DNA from: JACWAE01 sp963847595
GTDB taxonomy: Bacteria; Chloroflexota; Dehalococcoidia; SZUA-161
Direction of reading: 5' to 3'
DNA: 64,000 bases
Assembly: GCA_963847595.1 (NCBI GenBank)
Contig: CAWKAJ010000003.1
Coordinates: 332,528-396,527 of the forward strand
Part shown: in pieces, positions 52,046-61,495 of the stretch
Position numbering within the stretch: position 1 is the stretch's first letter
Layout of the letters: each line of letters starts with the position of its first letter
Notes under the pieces: generated by a model
The model's database searches: none
What the model was told of the DNA's origin: nothing
Seen by the model: the letters and a program-made list of their open reading frames with translations, nothing else
Made by a program: the position numbers and the translations under genes

Positions 52046-52689
52046 CTACAATTTACATACCCTACTCGGAGGGTGCAGTTCGATACTCCATTCTGGCGTG
52101 TATTGTAATATTGTCGGTGTTCCAACAAGACCCAACTCGCTAATGTTTTCCCCAAAAGGATGATTACCCACTACGAAAGAGGCCCTGCCGGAACTGCTAA
52201 CCCCTAACAAGCCGCTACCGCGAACTAGGGTTTTCAACAATTGACTATTTTTAACTGTATAATGATATACATCGGACGTTTTTTTGCTGGCGTCGACCTT
52301 CTCTACTTCTAGTGTCAAAATACAGTTATCATCAATCTGAACTTGGCAGCTACGGCACTCATATGTGTCAAGAAAGCTAATATTTGCCAAGAATTTAGGG
52401 TAACCATAACCCTTTATACCAATATACCAAATTCAAGTGCGGGGTAAGTAGTTACGGGCATATACGCTACGTAGTATGCGGAAGGCCCAGCTTTTTCCTT
52501 TTCTAAATCGTATATAACAGGTATCATGACCGCGAATTCGTTGTAAGGCTCAAGTCCATTGATAACTCGATACTGCATTCCCCATAAGAATACAGAAGCC
52601 TTATCTCCTGCATAGCGAACTGGTCTCAATTTGGGAGAAGGCATTAATCTTGTAATCCTGTCCCAAGGTGCTGGGAAACTCGCTCCCAA
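52046..52689 (-). pseudogene. Acetoacetate-decarboxylase-like gene broken by a frameshift
   Basis: Two frames on the same strand join into one ADC-family protein. The first (52414-52689) gives MGASFPAPWDRITRL ... TTYPALEFG and then runs into a stop. The second begins in another frame with GIKGYGYPKFLANI and continues to 52046. GYPKFLA holds the Lys expected to form the Schiff base in acetoacetate decarboxylase. The break is at about 52400-52425. Either a real frameshift has inactivated the gene or one base is wrong in the assembly. It lies between the crotonase and E1 genes of the operon. Confidence 0.7.
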
Positions 52690-52768
52690 TTACAGTCGTA
52701 TAATGGTAAATTATGGGAAAGTACAAAATACTACCCCGATTCCAACGAAAGTGCCTTTACTATGTATA

Positions 52769-53557
52769 TCACTTGCCACGGAAATGAGGTTTCCTTTTTT
52801 CTAAAAATGACGATAATCCCTCCCGTGCATCTTCAGTCGTGACCACTTCGCAAAAGAGCTCAAGCTCATTGTTTATCGCATCTTCTAATCCTGTCTCCAG
52901 ACTTCTGTTCACAGATGCTTTAGAGCATTTCAATGATATAGGACTTCTGGATTTTAATTTATGGGCCAGTTTATAAACAGTGTCGTTCAATTCACTAGGC
53001 GCAACTACTTCGTTCACTAAACCAATTCTATATGCCTCATTTGCGTCAATAGGATCGCCGGTTAAAATCATTTCCATCGCCTTGAGCTTGCCTACGAGCC
53101 GAGTTAGCCTAACACTACCGCCTTCTCCCGTCATAATTCCCAGATTTATTTCCAGTTGTCCGAACTTAGCATTATCTGATGCTATTCTAAAATCACACCC
53201 TAGAGCAATTTCACACCCCATACCAAAAGCATATCCGTTTATGGCCGCAATAACTGGCTGGGGCAGTCTTTCCAGCATGGTGGGACTGAAAGCGTTTTTG
53301 AATACTTCTCTTACATCGTCACGGCTCATCCGCGTCCATTCAATAGCCATATTTATATCGGCGCCCGACATAAACGTGTTTACACTTCCTGTGATAATAA
53401 CCACTCGTATCCGTTCAGAATTGGAATCTATGTACGTTACTATTTCTTTTAAATCATTAGACATCTGAGAGTTGAATGCGTTTCGGACATTGGGTCTATT
53501 AAATGTAATGGTTGCAATGCCTTCATTTTCCTCATATCTTATGGTCTCAAAGTCCAA
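52769..53557 (-). CDS. Enoyl-CoA hydratase/isomerase (crotonase family)
   Basis: 262 residues. Oxyanion hole: FMSGADINMA near 64-73 and GYAFGMGCEIALGCDF near 106-121. Catalytic Glu candidates are in GCEIAL and FGQLEINLGIMTG. Typical full length. Its presence among lipoylated-complex genes suggests the operon handles a branched or unsaturated acyl-CoA. It follows lipA by 21 bases. Confidence 0.9.
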   Translation of the reverse strand: MDFETIRYEENEGIATITFNRPNVRNAFNSQMSNDLKEIVTYIDSNSERIRVVIITGSVNTFMSGADINMAIEWTRMSRDDVREVFKNAFSPTMLERLPQPVIAAINGYAFGMGCEIALGCDFRIASDNAKFGQLEINLGIMTGEGGSVRLTRLVGKLKAMEMILTGDPIDANEAYRIGLVNEVVAPSELNDTVYKLAHKLKSRSPISLKCSKASVNRSLETGLEDAINNELELFCEVVTTEDAREGLSSFLEKRKPHFRGK

Positions 53558-53578
53558 TTTAACCTCCTGAGAAGCTTC

Positions 53579-54466
53579 TTATGATTTTCTTGGAACGAGC
53601 TGGTAATATACAGAAGCATCGTAGGAACTACGCACCAAAGGGCCAGCGGCAACTACTGGGAAACCTAGTTTCTCTGCTATAAGGCGATACTCGTCGAACT
53701 CGGGTGGCTCAACATATCTGTTAAGCTGATAGTGAGACGGCGAAGGTGGTAAGTATTGCCCGATAGTAATTGAGTCACAATGTACATGTCTCAGATCTTC
53801 CATTACGCATAAGACTTCGGCTTTGTCTTCTCCTAGTCCCAACATCAGCCCGGACTTGGTTACTATTTTGCTGTTTACCTGTTTGACATGCTGCAACAAT
53901 TTCAACGACCTGTTATACTCAGCCTGTGGTCTAACCTTGGAGTACAGCGATGGTACGGTTTCAAGGTTATGGTTAATCACGTCCGGTTCAGCAGCAATAA
54001 CGGTCTCCAAAGATTCCACCGAACCATTGTAATCGGGCACTAATACCTCAATTTTGACGTCAGTGCCTAATGATCTAATAGCACCTATTGTATCCGCGTA
54101 ATGTTGAGCACCCCCGTCAGGAAGATCATCCCTGGTGACAGAGGTAATCACAGCATGTTTTAGCTTCAATAAATATACCGCTTGAGCGATATTCTGAGGC
54201 TCCCGGCTGTCCAGAGGAACCGGCTGTCCTGTTGTTATGGCACAGAATCTGCAGTTTCGGGTACATATATCACCCATTATCAGAAACGTGGCTGTACCTT
54301 TTGAGAAACAATAGCCCTGATTGGGACAGCACGCTTCCTCACAAACGGTATGAAGGTTAAGGCCATCGAGCAGCCCCTTCATCCTCTCAAGGCTCGCTAC
54401 GTCGGGCGCCGGTATTCTTAACCACTCAGGGTGTTTCCCCACTCTGGTATTCATGATATGGGTCAA
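53579..54466 (-). CDS. lipA: Lipoyl synthase
   Basis: 295 residues. Auxiliary cluster: CEEACCPNQGYC. Radical SAM cluster: CTRNCRFC. The C-terminal RSSY serine ligand is in LVRSSYDASV. It inserts sulfur at C6 and C8 of the octanoyl group. It overlaps lipB by four bases at its 5' side; the first possible start is a TTG at 54466, and an ATG at 54454 is an alternative. Directly in the 2-oxoacid dehydrogenase operon. Confidence 0.95.
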   Translation of the reverse strand: MTHIMNTRVGKHPEWLRIPAPDVASLERMKGLLDGLNLHTVCEEACCPNQGYCFSKGTATFLIMGDICTRNCRFCAITTGQPVPLDSREPQNIAQAVYLLKLKHAVITSVTRDDLPDGGAQHYADTIGAIRSLGTDVKIEVLVPDYNGSVESLETVIAAEPDVINHNLETVPSLYSKVRPQAEYNRSLKLLQHVKQVNSKIVTKSGLMLGLGEDKAEVLCVMEDLRHVHCDSITIGQYLPPSPSHYQLNRYVEPPEFDEYRLIAEKLGFPVVAAGPLVRSSYDASVYYQLVPRKS

Positions 54467-55140
54467 GTCGCTTTTAATGTAATATTTAAATCGAACACGT
54501 CGCTGAAATGGCGTACCATGGCATTCATTACCTCTCCCATGGAGATTTCCTTACTTAGCAACTTCTCTATGGAGGTAACATCCCTTTGTGTACCACAGGG
54601 ATTAATATACGAGAATGGAACAAGGTCAGCAGTTACATTGAGCGCCAGGCCATGCTTGGTTACCCACCTCTTCATTCCAACACCAACGCTGCAGATTTTT
54701 GCCTCGCCGACCCATACCCCTGGGTATCCCTGTTTTCGTAAAGCTGAAATCCCATAGTCGTGCAGAACCCGGATGACAACTTCTTCCAATCTGCGCACAA
54801 AAAGGTGCACATCTCTATCCCTCCGACGCAAATCGAAAATGGGGTATACAACCAGTTGCCCCGGGCCATGATAGGTGATCTTGCCACCACGATCGGTGCG
54901 AACTACATCAATCCTCTTTTCTTTCAGGAAAGCGTCGGTGACCAGGATATCCTGCGTACTCCCCGATGCGCCCACAGTGATTACCGGGAGATGCTGAACA
55001 AACAATAAGCAATCTCTTTCTCCTCTAGAGATGATACCTTCCCTCAGTTCTTCCTGTAGGGCAGCCAGTTCTCTATAATCGGCTGCGTCGTACTTGTACA
55101 CGCTACAGGTAACCCTCTGGTGAGTTGAAGTTATTGTCAT
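54463..55140 (-). CDS. lipB: Lipoyl(octanoyl) transferase
   Basis: 225 residues from the ATG at 55140, two codons after a TTG. Motifs are RGGKITYHGPGQLVVYPI near 85, GVGMKRWVTKHGLALNV near 155, with catalytic Lys in the KxxCSVGVGM context, and Cys in NPCG near 180. It moves octanoate from ACP to lipoyl domains. Its partner LipA is encoded immediately downstream. Start uncertain by a few codons. Confidence 0.95.
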   Translation of the reverse strand: MTITSTHQRVTCSVYKYDAADYRELAALQEELREGIISRGERDCLLFVQHLPVITVGASGSTQDILVTDAFLKEKRIDVVRTDRGGKITYHGPGQLVVYPIFDLRRRDRDVHLFVRRLEEVVIRVLHDYGISALRKQGYPGVWVGEAKICSVGVGMKRWVTKHGLALNVTADLVPFSYINPCGTQRDVTSIEKLLSKEISMGEVMNAMVRHFSDVFDLNITLKAT

Positions 55141-55151
55141 AAACAGCAACC

Positions 55152-56543
55152 TTAGATATGGATACTCCTGTTTTGGGCCCGCAGCGAAGCTTCCATTATC
55201 GCTTCAGACAGGGTTGGATGGGGATGAATTGCCGTCGCGATGTCATCGATTGTTGCTTCCGCCTGGATAGCCAGCACCACCTCCATTATCAGTTCCGTGG
55301 CCTGAAGCCCCAGTATATGTACCCCCAGTATCTCACCATACTTCCGTTCGGCGATAACCTTTACCATACCGGCTGTATCTCCATAGGTTACTGCCCTTCC
55401 GTTGGCCATAAAGGGAAAACGCCCCACCTGGATATCGCCATATCTTTCCCTGGCCTTCCTTTCCGAAATACCTACCGCTGCCATCTCCGGCGATGTGTAG
55501 ATACACCGGGGTATGGCCCTATAGTTCATACGCGTGTCCATCCCCATGGCATTTTCAGCAGCGCAGGCGCCCTCCTTCATGGCAACGTGAGCCAGCATAA
55601 ATCCGCCGGTGACATCGCCCACTGCATATATACCCGGAACGGTAGTCTCCATGCTTGCATTTACCCGTATTCCACTACCTGCTATGTCTATGCCGATTTC
55701 CTGTAATGCCAGGCCACCCGTATCGGGCTCTCTTCCTGCGGCGATAACGATACTATCAACGGCCTTCTTTAATTGGCCATCTTTTGTAGTGATCTGGACG
55801 TTCTTTTTTTTACTTTTACCCCTGGCTTCCACTCGATCAACACAGGCATCGGTAATCACTTCCATGCCCCGGTTAATCAAAATTTCCTTTATAGCAGCTG
55901 CCATCTCTTCGTCTTCGCGGGGCAGCAGCTGTGGCGTCATTTCCACAACCGTTACTTCAACACCCATCCCGTGTAATATCTGTGCATACTCCAGTCCCAC
56001 TACACCGCCCCCCAGCACCAGTGCACTTTTGGGAAGAGTATTCATGGCCAGAAATTCGTCACTGGTCAGCACGCCTGCATGATCGATTCCCGGGATATCT
56101 AAATTACATGCTCTCGAGCCGGTAGCGATTATGAGCGCATCCGCCTCAATAGTTTCTCCCGTTTCAGCGATCCGGACCCGCTTTGGCTCCTGAAGTTCCG
56201 CTGTCCCGGTAATTACCTTGATATTGTTCTTTCTCATCAGGGATGCCACACCATTGCGCAACTGCTTGACTACCGCATCCTTTCTTTCAGCTACCCTGGC
56301 ATAATCGAGGGAAACATCACTCGCCTGTATACCATACTCGGAGGCGGTAGCTATGCTGGTCATGACTTCTGCAGACCGCAACAGTGCCTTGGTAGGTATG
56401 CACCCCCTGTTCACGCATGTGCCACCGAGCATGTCTTTTTCAATTAATGTAACGCGTGCGCCCAGCTGTGCGGTCCTGATCGCTGCCACATACCCGCCAA
56501 CTCCTCCACCGATTACCGTGATCTTCTTTCCCTGTTCAGCCAT
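55152..56543 (-). CDS. lpdA: Dihydrolipoyl dehydrogenase (E3)
   Basis: 463 residues. FAD site GGGVGGYVAA (12-21), redox Cys43 and Cys48 (GGTCVNRGCIPTK), NAD site GGGVVGLEYAQ near 175, and the C-terminal His-Glu dyad in HPHPTLSEAI (His442, Glu447). Complete and normal length. Flanked by E2 upstream and LipB downstream in the same operon. Confidence 0.95.
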   Translation of the reverse strand: MAEQGKKITVIGGGVGGYVAAIRTAQLGARVTLIEKDMLGGTCVNRGCIPTKALLRSAEVMTSIATASEYGIQASDVSLDYARVAERKDAVVKQLRNGVASLMRKNNIKVITGTAELQEPKRVRIAETGETIEADALIIATGSRACNLDIPGIDHAGVLTSDEFLAMNTLPKSALVLGGGVVGLEYAQILHGMGVEVTVVEMTPQLLPREDEEMAAAIKEILINRGMEVITDACVDRVEARGKSKKKNVQITTKDGQLKKAVDSIVIAAGREPDTGGLALQEIGIDIAGSGIRVNASMETTVPGIYAVGDVTGGFMLAHVAMKEGACAAENAMGMDTRMNYRAIPRCIYTSPEMAAVGISERKARERYGDIQVGRFPFMANGRAVTYGDTAGMVKVIAERKYGEILGVHILGLQATELIMEVVLAIQAEATIDDIATAIHPHPTLSEAIMEASLRAQNRSIHI

Positions 56544-56585
56544 TTCGCCTCCAAATTAACGCAGTTCTTTAGCTTTTATAGAGAT

Positions 56586-57812
56586 TTATGCCTCCCAGAA
56601 ATAAACAAAAGGGCTTTCTATCAGGTCCTTCACCCTGGTCAAGAACCTGGCACCCATTACCCCATCGAGAGCGCGGTGGTCTATCCCCAGAGTCATGCTG
56701 ATCATCGGTCGGGGCACTATCTCCCCATTCATCACCACTGGTTTCTCGATAATCCTGCCAACAAAAAGTATGGCGACCTCCGGTGGATTGATTATCGAGT
56801 CTCCGCTGTCAATGCCGAACATGCCCAGGTTCGTGAAGGTAAACGTGCCACCTGAGATATCGTCGGGGAGCAGTTTTCCGTTCCGGGCTTTGTTTACCAG
56901 TTCGGCCCGGCAGCGAACGAAATCTGCGAGGTCTCTACGATCAGCATTACGGATTACAGGTACAATAAGTCCCCTTTCTACTGCCACTGCTAGCCCAACA
57001 TTCACATGGGCGCGCAGTAGAATGCCCTCTTTAGTAAAATTAGCATTTATATGTGGGTTTTCCCTGAGGGCTCGAGCCACTGCCTTGACCATCAAGTCGC
57101 TGAGACTGAGCCGTTCTCTCGTTTCCTCTTCAATTTTCGAAATCAACTGCGCCCGGGCTTTGGACAATTCGGTGGTATCGGCCTCTACCGTCTGCCAGAA
57201 ATGCGGGATATCGTGAAAAGCCTGAGACATGCGGCGGGCAATAGTGGCCCGCATGCCTGTTAGTGGGACCAGTTTGTCCTCTGCCTCTCTACTTTCTAGT
57301 GCATCTCCTCCGACTGCTGCCGCTCCAGTTCCTTTTTCTGCTGCCTGTTCTACATCTTCCCGGATAATTCTACCGCTAGGTCCGGTCCCGACAACTCTGG
57401 AAATGTCGATACCTTTTTCGCGGGCGACCCTCCGTGCCAGAGGAGATGCCTTGACCTTTGCTTCTTCACCTGGCTGCTCAGGCAACTCCCACTCCGGCTG
57501 TTTCGATACCTCCTCAGATGGCGCGGCTTCAACTGCAGGCGCCTTAGCCAGTATGCTCTCATCGAGGGTTTCACCAGGCTGAATAATATATCCAACGACC
57601 GTACCAACCGGCACTGTCTCGCCTTCAGGAACAGTTATCTTACCCAGTATACCAGCCGCATTCGCCTCCACCTGATAGGTTATTTTTTCGGTTTCAAGTT
57701 CATAAAGGAGGTCTCCCAGTTTAACTGTATCCCCTTCTTTTTTCAGCCATTTAATTATTTTTCCATCTTGCATGGTAAGGCCAAGCTTGGGCATGATTAC
57801 TTCAGTTGCCAT
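56586..57812 (-). CDS. Dihydrolipoamide acyltransferase (E2)
   Basis: 408 residues, first gene of the operon with AAGGAGGG before the ATG. One lipoyl domain with Lys43 (ELETEKITYQVEA). Peripheral-subunit binding domain at about 121-158 (SPLARRVAREKGIDISRVVG). Catalytic domain ends with DHRALDG, giving His379 and Asp383. Single lipoyl domain and this length fit acetoin or pyruvate-type E2. The substrate of the complex is set by E1. Confidence 0.95.
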   Translation of the reverse strand: MATEVIMPKLGLTMQDGKIIKWLKKEGDTVKLGDLLYELETEKITYQVEANAAGILGKITVPEGETVPVGTVVGYIIQPGETLDESILAKAPAVEAAPSEEVSKQPEWELPEQPGEEAKVKASPLARRVAREKGIDISRVVGTGPSGRIIREDVEQAAEKGTGAAAVGGDALESREAEDKLVPLTGMRATIARRMSQAFHDIPHFWQTVEADTTELSKARAQLISKIEEETRERLSLSDLMVKAVARALRENPHINANFTKEGILLRAHVNVGLAVAVERGLIVPVIRNADRRDLADFVRCRAELVNKARNGKLLPDDISGGTFTFTNLGMFGIDSGDSIINPPEVAILFVGRIIEKPVVMNGEIVPRPMISMTLGIDHRALDGVMGARFLTRVKDLIESPFVYFWEA

Positions 57813-57910
57813 GTGCCCTCCTTAATAATGCTTCACTATTCTGTAACCCCTGTTATAAAAAATTAAATTGCTATGATGAAGAAATTATTAAGATAAACTA
57901 AAGATACTAT

Positions 57911-57985
57911 TGCGGATTTCGGTGAAATCGGACACCGGTTTCGCTCCAACGCGGACACCGTCACGGCCAAATCGAACACCCCCGG
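57911..57985 (-). mobile_element. Possible solitary end of an IS21-type element
   Basis: Three related motifs in 55 bases: ATCGGACACC (57927-57936), GCGGACACC (57951-57959) and ATCGAACACC (57971-57980), next to GCGGATTTCGG. Repeated GGACACC-type boxes are typical of IS21-family ends, where several transposase sites are spaced by about one to two turns. No transposase gene is present. Orientation is uncertain. The rest of the 57813-58304 gap holds the terminator and nothing else recognisable. Confidence 0.4.
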
Positions 57986-58235
57986 TGGGTGGAGCCGCGC
58001 CAGGCTTAAGCCAGTTTAGCTCAAGCCAGTATAATTTGCAACATGTCATCCTTTCCCGTTTTTCTGAACTTTGGCTACGTTATTGGTGGTGGGAATATTA
58101 ACCTTCCTGAATGCATCCTGGTCAGCAGTGAATCTGAAATCCATAACTAAGGCCGCTTCTCACAGGATATTGTCCGGCACGGCCGGGCGGGCGCCGAGCA
58201 TCACACAGGGATTTAGCCGACAAGGATCGCCACAC

Positions 58236-58271
58236 AAATATGGAGCCCGCCTCCCGGCGGGCTCCATATTT
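58236..58271 (-). terminator. Terminator of the substrate-binding lipoprotein gene
   Basis: AAATATGGAGCCCGCC and its exact complement form a 16-bp stem with a 4-base loop, 34 bases after the stop of the LivK-type gene. Flanking T/A runs permit termination in both directions. Confidence 0.8.
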
Positions 58272-58304
58272 CTTATCAGTATGTCTGCATACCGCAGATT
58301 TGAG

Positions 58305-59534
58305 CTAGTAACCTGGCGGGGCTTCGGCCGTCATGATGTAAGAGTAGATGCCATCTTTGTACTGGCTGAGAACAGCGGTGGCGCCCAGGTGTCGCTTCAG
58401 TCCTCCGAAGATTGACGCCCCGCTACAGGTCCACGTGCTATTGTCGCAAGCGGTAAATGAGACGTTTTCCAGAGCGTTGATAACGTCCGGCACCGCCAGG
58501 CTGTTGGCATTCTGGATCGCCTGCGTGAGGGCAATCATCATGTCGACGTAAATCCACAGTGCCACCGGTTCCGCGCCGTACTGCGAGATGTATTGCATGC
58601 GGATGTCCTGCGCGAAGGGAGCCAGCTGGACATCCTCCGACGAAGTGCCCTGGCTATACGTGTTCTGGGCATAAGCGTCGCCGGTAATACCGCTAACATC
58701 CTTGCCATCTGCTTCCCAGAGCAGCATTGGACCGTTGAAGCCCAGCTGCCTTGCTTGCTTCACGATCACGGCGGCATCAGAGAGTGCCGAGGTACCCAGG
58801 TCGATCATGTCGGGCTTGGTCGCGAGGACCTTCGTGAGAATGGGGACGAAATCTGTGGTGACCCCGCCCGCTTGGTAGGTTTCCGTATCAACCATTTTAA
58901 CGCTGGTGGCGTTGGCGGCAGCGACGGCGCCATCTAGGCATTGTGTCCCGGCTATATCGTTTGGATCAATGGATGCTACGCTCTTTACACCTTTGTTGGC
59001 CGCAAACCAGTTGAACCACTGAGTGTATGCCTGTTGCGGGGGCAACACTGCCATGACGAAAGAATTGGGGTTAGACGGCCCGAAGATTGTCGGGTCTGCC
59101 GTCGCGCCGGATATATCCAAAAGGCCATCTTGATTGATGATGGGAGCAGTGGCCGCCGCACAAGACGCTGCAACCACGCCCACGAACTTAACGTTTTTCT
59201 CGCTTACCAGGTAATTGAGCTGGGTCACTGCCTGGGCGGGGTCGTACTGATCGTCAACGATATCCAATTTCCAGTTGTATCTCTGTCCCTGGACCGTGAA
59301 TCCGCCGGCGGCAGTGTTCTGGTCTATCCACAATTGTATGAGCCGGCTCATACCGATACCCCAGGGAGCCGCGGGCCCGCTCATGAAGGTGACGAGACCG
59401 AAATCCACTGTCTTGGCTGTAGTTGTTGATTGTTGTGTAGGAGTTGGGGTCGTTGTGACCTTCCCGCTGCATGAAGCAAGCAACGGAGTGAGGATTATTG
59501 CCAGAAGCAGGACAAATACCAGAGCTCTTTTCAT
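58305..59534 (-). CDS. Branched-chain amino-acid/amide-type ABC substrate-binding lipoprotein
   Basis: 409 residues. Signal peptide 1-20 with lipobox LLASC (Cys21), then a Thr/Pro linker. The mature protein is a LivK/Peripla_BP_6 type ligand binder (VDFGLVTFMSGPAAPWGIGM start, VEQYDPAQAV region). Membrane-anchored outside the cytoplasmic membrane. No permease or ATPase gene is next to it, so the transporter is elsewhere or absent. Ribosome site GAGGAGGAG and a strong promoter precede it. In this genomic context it may take up aromatic or short acids. Confidence 0.9.
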   Translation of the reverse strand: MKRALVFVLLLAIILTPLLASCSGKVTTTPTPTQQSTTTAKTVDFGLVTFMSGPAAPWGIGMSRLIQLWIDQNTAAGGFTVQGQRYNWKLDIVDDQYDPAQAVTQLNYLVSEKNVKFVGVVAASCAAATAPIINQDGLLDISGATADPTIFGPSNPNSFVMAVLPPQQAYTQWFNWFAANKGVKSVASIDPNDIAGTQCLDGAVAAANATSVKMVDTETYQAGGVTTDFVPILTKVLATKPDMIDLGTSALSDAAVIVKQARQLGFNGPMLLWEADGKDVSGITGDAYAQNTYSQGTSSEDVQLAPFAQDIRMQYISQYGAEPVALWIYVDMMIALTQAIQNANSLAVPDVINALENVSFTACDNSTWTCSGASIFGGLKRHLGATAVLSQYKDGIYSYIMTAEAPPGY

Positions 59535-59608
59535 TTGTGACTCCTCCTCTTTTACATACCATTCCGCAATACACTCGGCATGGGCACGAGATATTGCTTA
59601 CAAGTCAG

Positions 59609-59637
59609 ATTATACTAAAAATATGGCACATTATCAA
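59609..59637 (-). promoter_or_regulatory. Promoter of the substrate-binding lipoprotein gene
   Basis: Minus strand TTGATA (59632-59637), 17 bases, TATAAT (59609-59614), 75 bases before the ATG at 59534. A strong sigma-70-type match. Confidence 0.7.
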
Positions 59638-59827
59638 CCATCTGTCAAGCCCCTCACCATCCCTTTTCCGAGACTGAAAATCGAGGAATCGGCAGGCAGT
59701 TCTCTCACTATGGTGGAGCAGTAGGTAGATACGACCGTGAACTAATTGCTGAGATTCACCTCCTTTCCGTTTGATCGTTTCCTCTTGGCAACGTATCATC
59801 ATGCGTTCAATCTGAATCTATCGAAGG

Positions 59828-60316
59828 TTATTCCCCCAGGAAATTCAAGAGCGCCGCATCAAATGATGCCCTCAAGTGGTTGGCCCCGGTCGTCTTCGAC
59901 AGATCCTTTAATAGAGCCAAGGTCAGCGTGTCCTTGTTCGTCCCGGAATCCAATACGTTTTCAGCCAGCCGTGGCAGATCCTGTGTCTTTTTTGACAGGC
60001 TTTCAGGTACCTGTGCCATCCGCTTCTCGTAGAGGTCGAGGAACTCCGGTATGGTCCGCTTCAACATATCAGAATGGTCCGATTCTTTGTGAATAAGGTA
60101 GCACAATATCGCAGTCACCTCAGCAATAGCGTAAGTATTGAAGGCCTCGGAAAACAACTGCTCTATTCTGTGTTTACCTTCCGGGGAAAAGAGATTGTCC
60201 ATATCCTTCATGCCCCGGGCAAAGGTCTCTAATGAGTCGGCAAAATGCTCACGCGCCGCTGTCATAACGTACACTACCTGATCAACCATCTGTGCGGTAT
60301 TCTCTTCGGCAGACAT
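59828..60316 (-). CDS. Helical protein of unknown function
   Basis: 162 residues from the ATG at 60316, with GGAGAG eleven bases upstream. Almost entirely predicted helical: TAAREHFADSLETFARGMKD, then FNTYAIAEVTAILCYLIHKE. No domain recognised. Cytosolic. It is between the LivK gene and the CrtC-like gene, all on the minus strand, 58 bases from the latter. Confidence 0.6.
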   Translation of the reverse strand: MSAEENTAQMVDQVVYVMTAAREHFADSLETFARGMKDMDNLFSPEGKHRIEQLFSEAFNTYAIAEVTAILCYLIHKESDHSDMLKRTIPEFLDLYEKRMAQVPESLSKKTQDLPRLAENVLDSGTNKDTLTLALLKDLSKTTGANHLRASFDAALLNFLGE

Positions 60317-60374
60317 TCTCGAGCTCTCCTTCAACGAATAATCATGGCGGCAGGATACTCAGTATGCTATGTCC

Positions 60375-61427
60375 TCAAGGCCTGTGATGTTCCATGCGAC
60401 CTCTGCCTTTGCCCGTCACTCTTTCTCCAAGTACTGTTATGTCCGCGTCATAGTCAAACCGGTACCTGAAATACGCAGGCCGACCGAAAAACGTCTCGGC
60501 ATACCATTTCTGGAATGGTCTGTAGCGAGCGTGCAGGTCCCAGCACTCAAGCAATTGGGTCACTGTCAAATCGATATGTCCCTCCACTAGCCCTGGCTCA
60601 TTGTAGGTTATGCGGATATTCCTCGGTCGCATGAGCCCATTGACCGTGCCTTCAGTGGTGTAGTTGAACCCCATGCCACCGCCCTTGTAACTGATGGCTA
60701 CCAGCTTCTGTTCCTTGTAACACAGAATCCGACCGGTTCCTTTGTCGCCATCTCTTCGCAGCGTCCTTCCGCCGGTCCAATTGAAAGTCCATTCCCCGAC
60801 ATGAAGCCATCCCCACATAGTCTCCCCGACCATTGTGCCGTGACCAAGCGGAAAGTCCTCCCAATTATGGTCTTGGTAACCTTCGCCAACCACATTCATG
60901 GTCTTGCCCTCCCACCTCAGTGTGCCGGTGACTTTGGCCCGACTCATGGGGAGGGTCCACTTCGGAATGGCTCCCGGGCCGAAGATGGTCTCTGGAACTG
61001 CGGGATCCATGGGCGGCCCATCCAGGGGCTGAATATATCCCTCGACCTGTCCCTCATAAGTCAGGTCGAAGCCCTGGTCGCCCTCTGACATATAGAAACG
61101 GTATACGGGGTGTTCTCCTCTGATAGAGTTCGGGCCGATAGCGACATCGCAGGTCTCGGATGAGAAATGACATTGCTCTTTTGGATAGCGCTTCCGGACC
61201 AGCCTTTTGTGACCTTGTGGGTCGTATATCGAATTCTCTATGTACCGCACCTCTGAGTTGGCTGGTGGACGTGGGCTTCCGCAGTTGTATGTCCCAGCAA
61301 CTGAATACCCATTGTCGAAGTCGGCATCAAAATACCACCATTCCCACGCCCCGGACTTGGAGTTGGGATCAATGTGAAGGGCATTGTCTTTCGTGACGAA
61401 CTTCCGGGTCCATTCTTTGGCAGGCAT
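60375..61427 (-). CDS. CrtC/AttH-like lipocalin-fold protein
   Basis: 350 residues from the ATG at 61427 (a longer frame begins at 61451). The paired motifs WEWWYFDADF near 35 and YQDHNWEDFPLG near 200 are typical of the hydroxyneurosporene synthase/AttH lipocalin-like family. Members add water to carotenoids or serve unknown roles on isoprenoids and steroids. No carotenoid genes are visible, so the substrate here is unknown. It follows the fused CoA-transferase on the same strand after 68 bases. Confidence 0.75.
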   Translation of the reverse strand: MPAKEWTRKFVTKDNALHIDPNSKSGAWEWWYFDADFDNGYSVAGTYNCGSPRPPANSEVRYIENSIYDPQGHKRLVRKRYPKEQCHFSSETCDVAIGPNSIRGEHPVYRFYMSEGDQGFDLTYEGQVEGYIQPLDGPPMDPAVPETIFGPGAIPKWTLPMSRAKVTGTLRWEGKTMNVVGEGYQDHNWEDFPLGHGTMVGETMWGWLHVGEWTFNWTGGRTLRRDGDKGTGRILCYKEQKLVAISYKGGGMGFNYTTEGTVNGLMRPRNIRITYNEPGLVEGHIDLTVTQLLECWDLHARYRPFQKWYAETFFGRPAYFRYRFDYDADITVLGERVTGKGRGRMEHHRP

Positions 61428-61495
61428 TATACTTGGAACACTCCTTTCCATCTTTCAATGCCCGAGACATGGGCGGTCTCTGGCCTGGGCCAAGA

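Noticed and set aside
57911..57985. Full insertion sequence
   Set aside because: No transposase or helper gene is present, so only an end is proposed.
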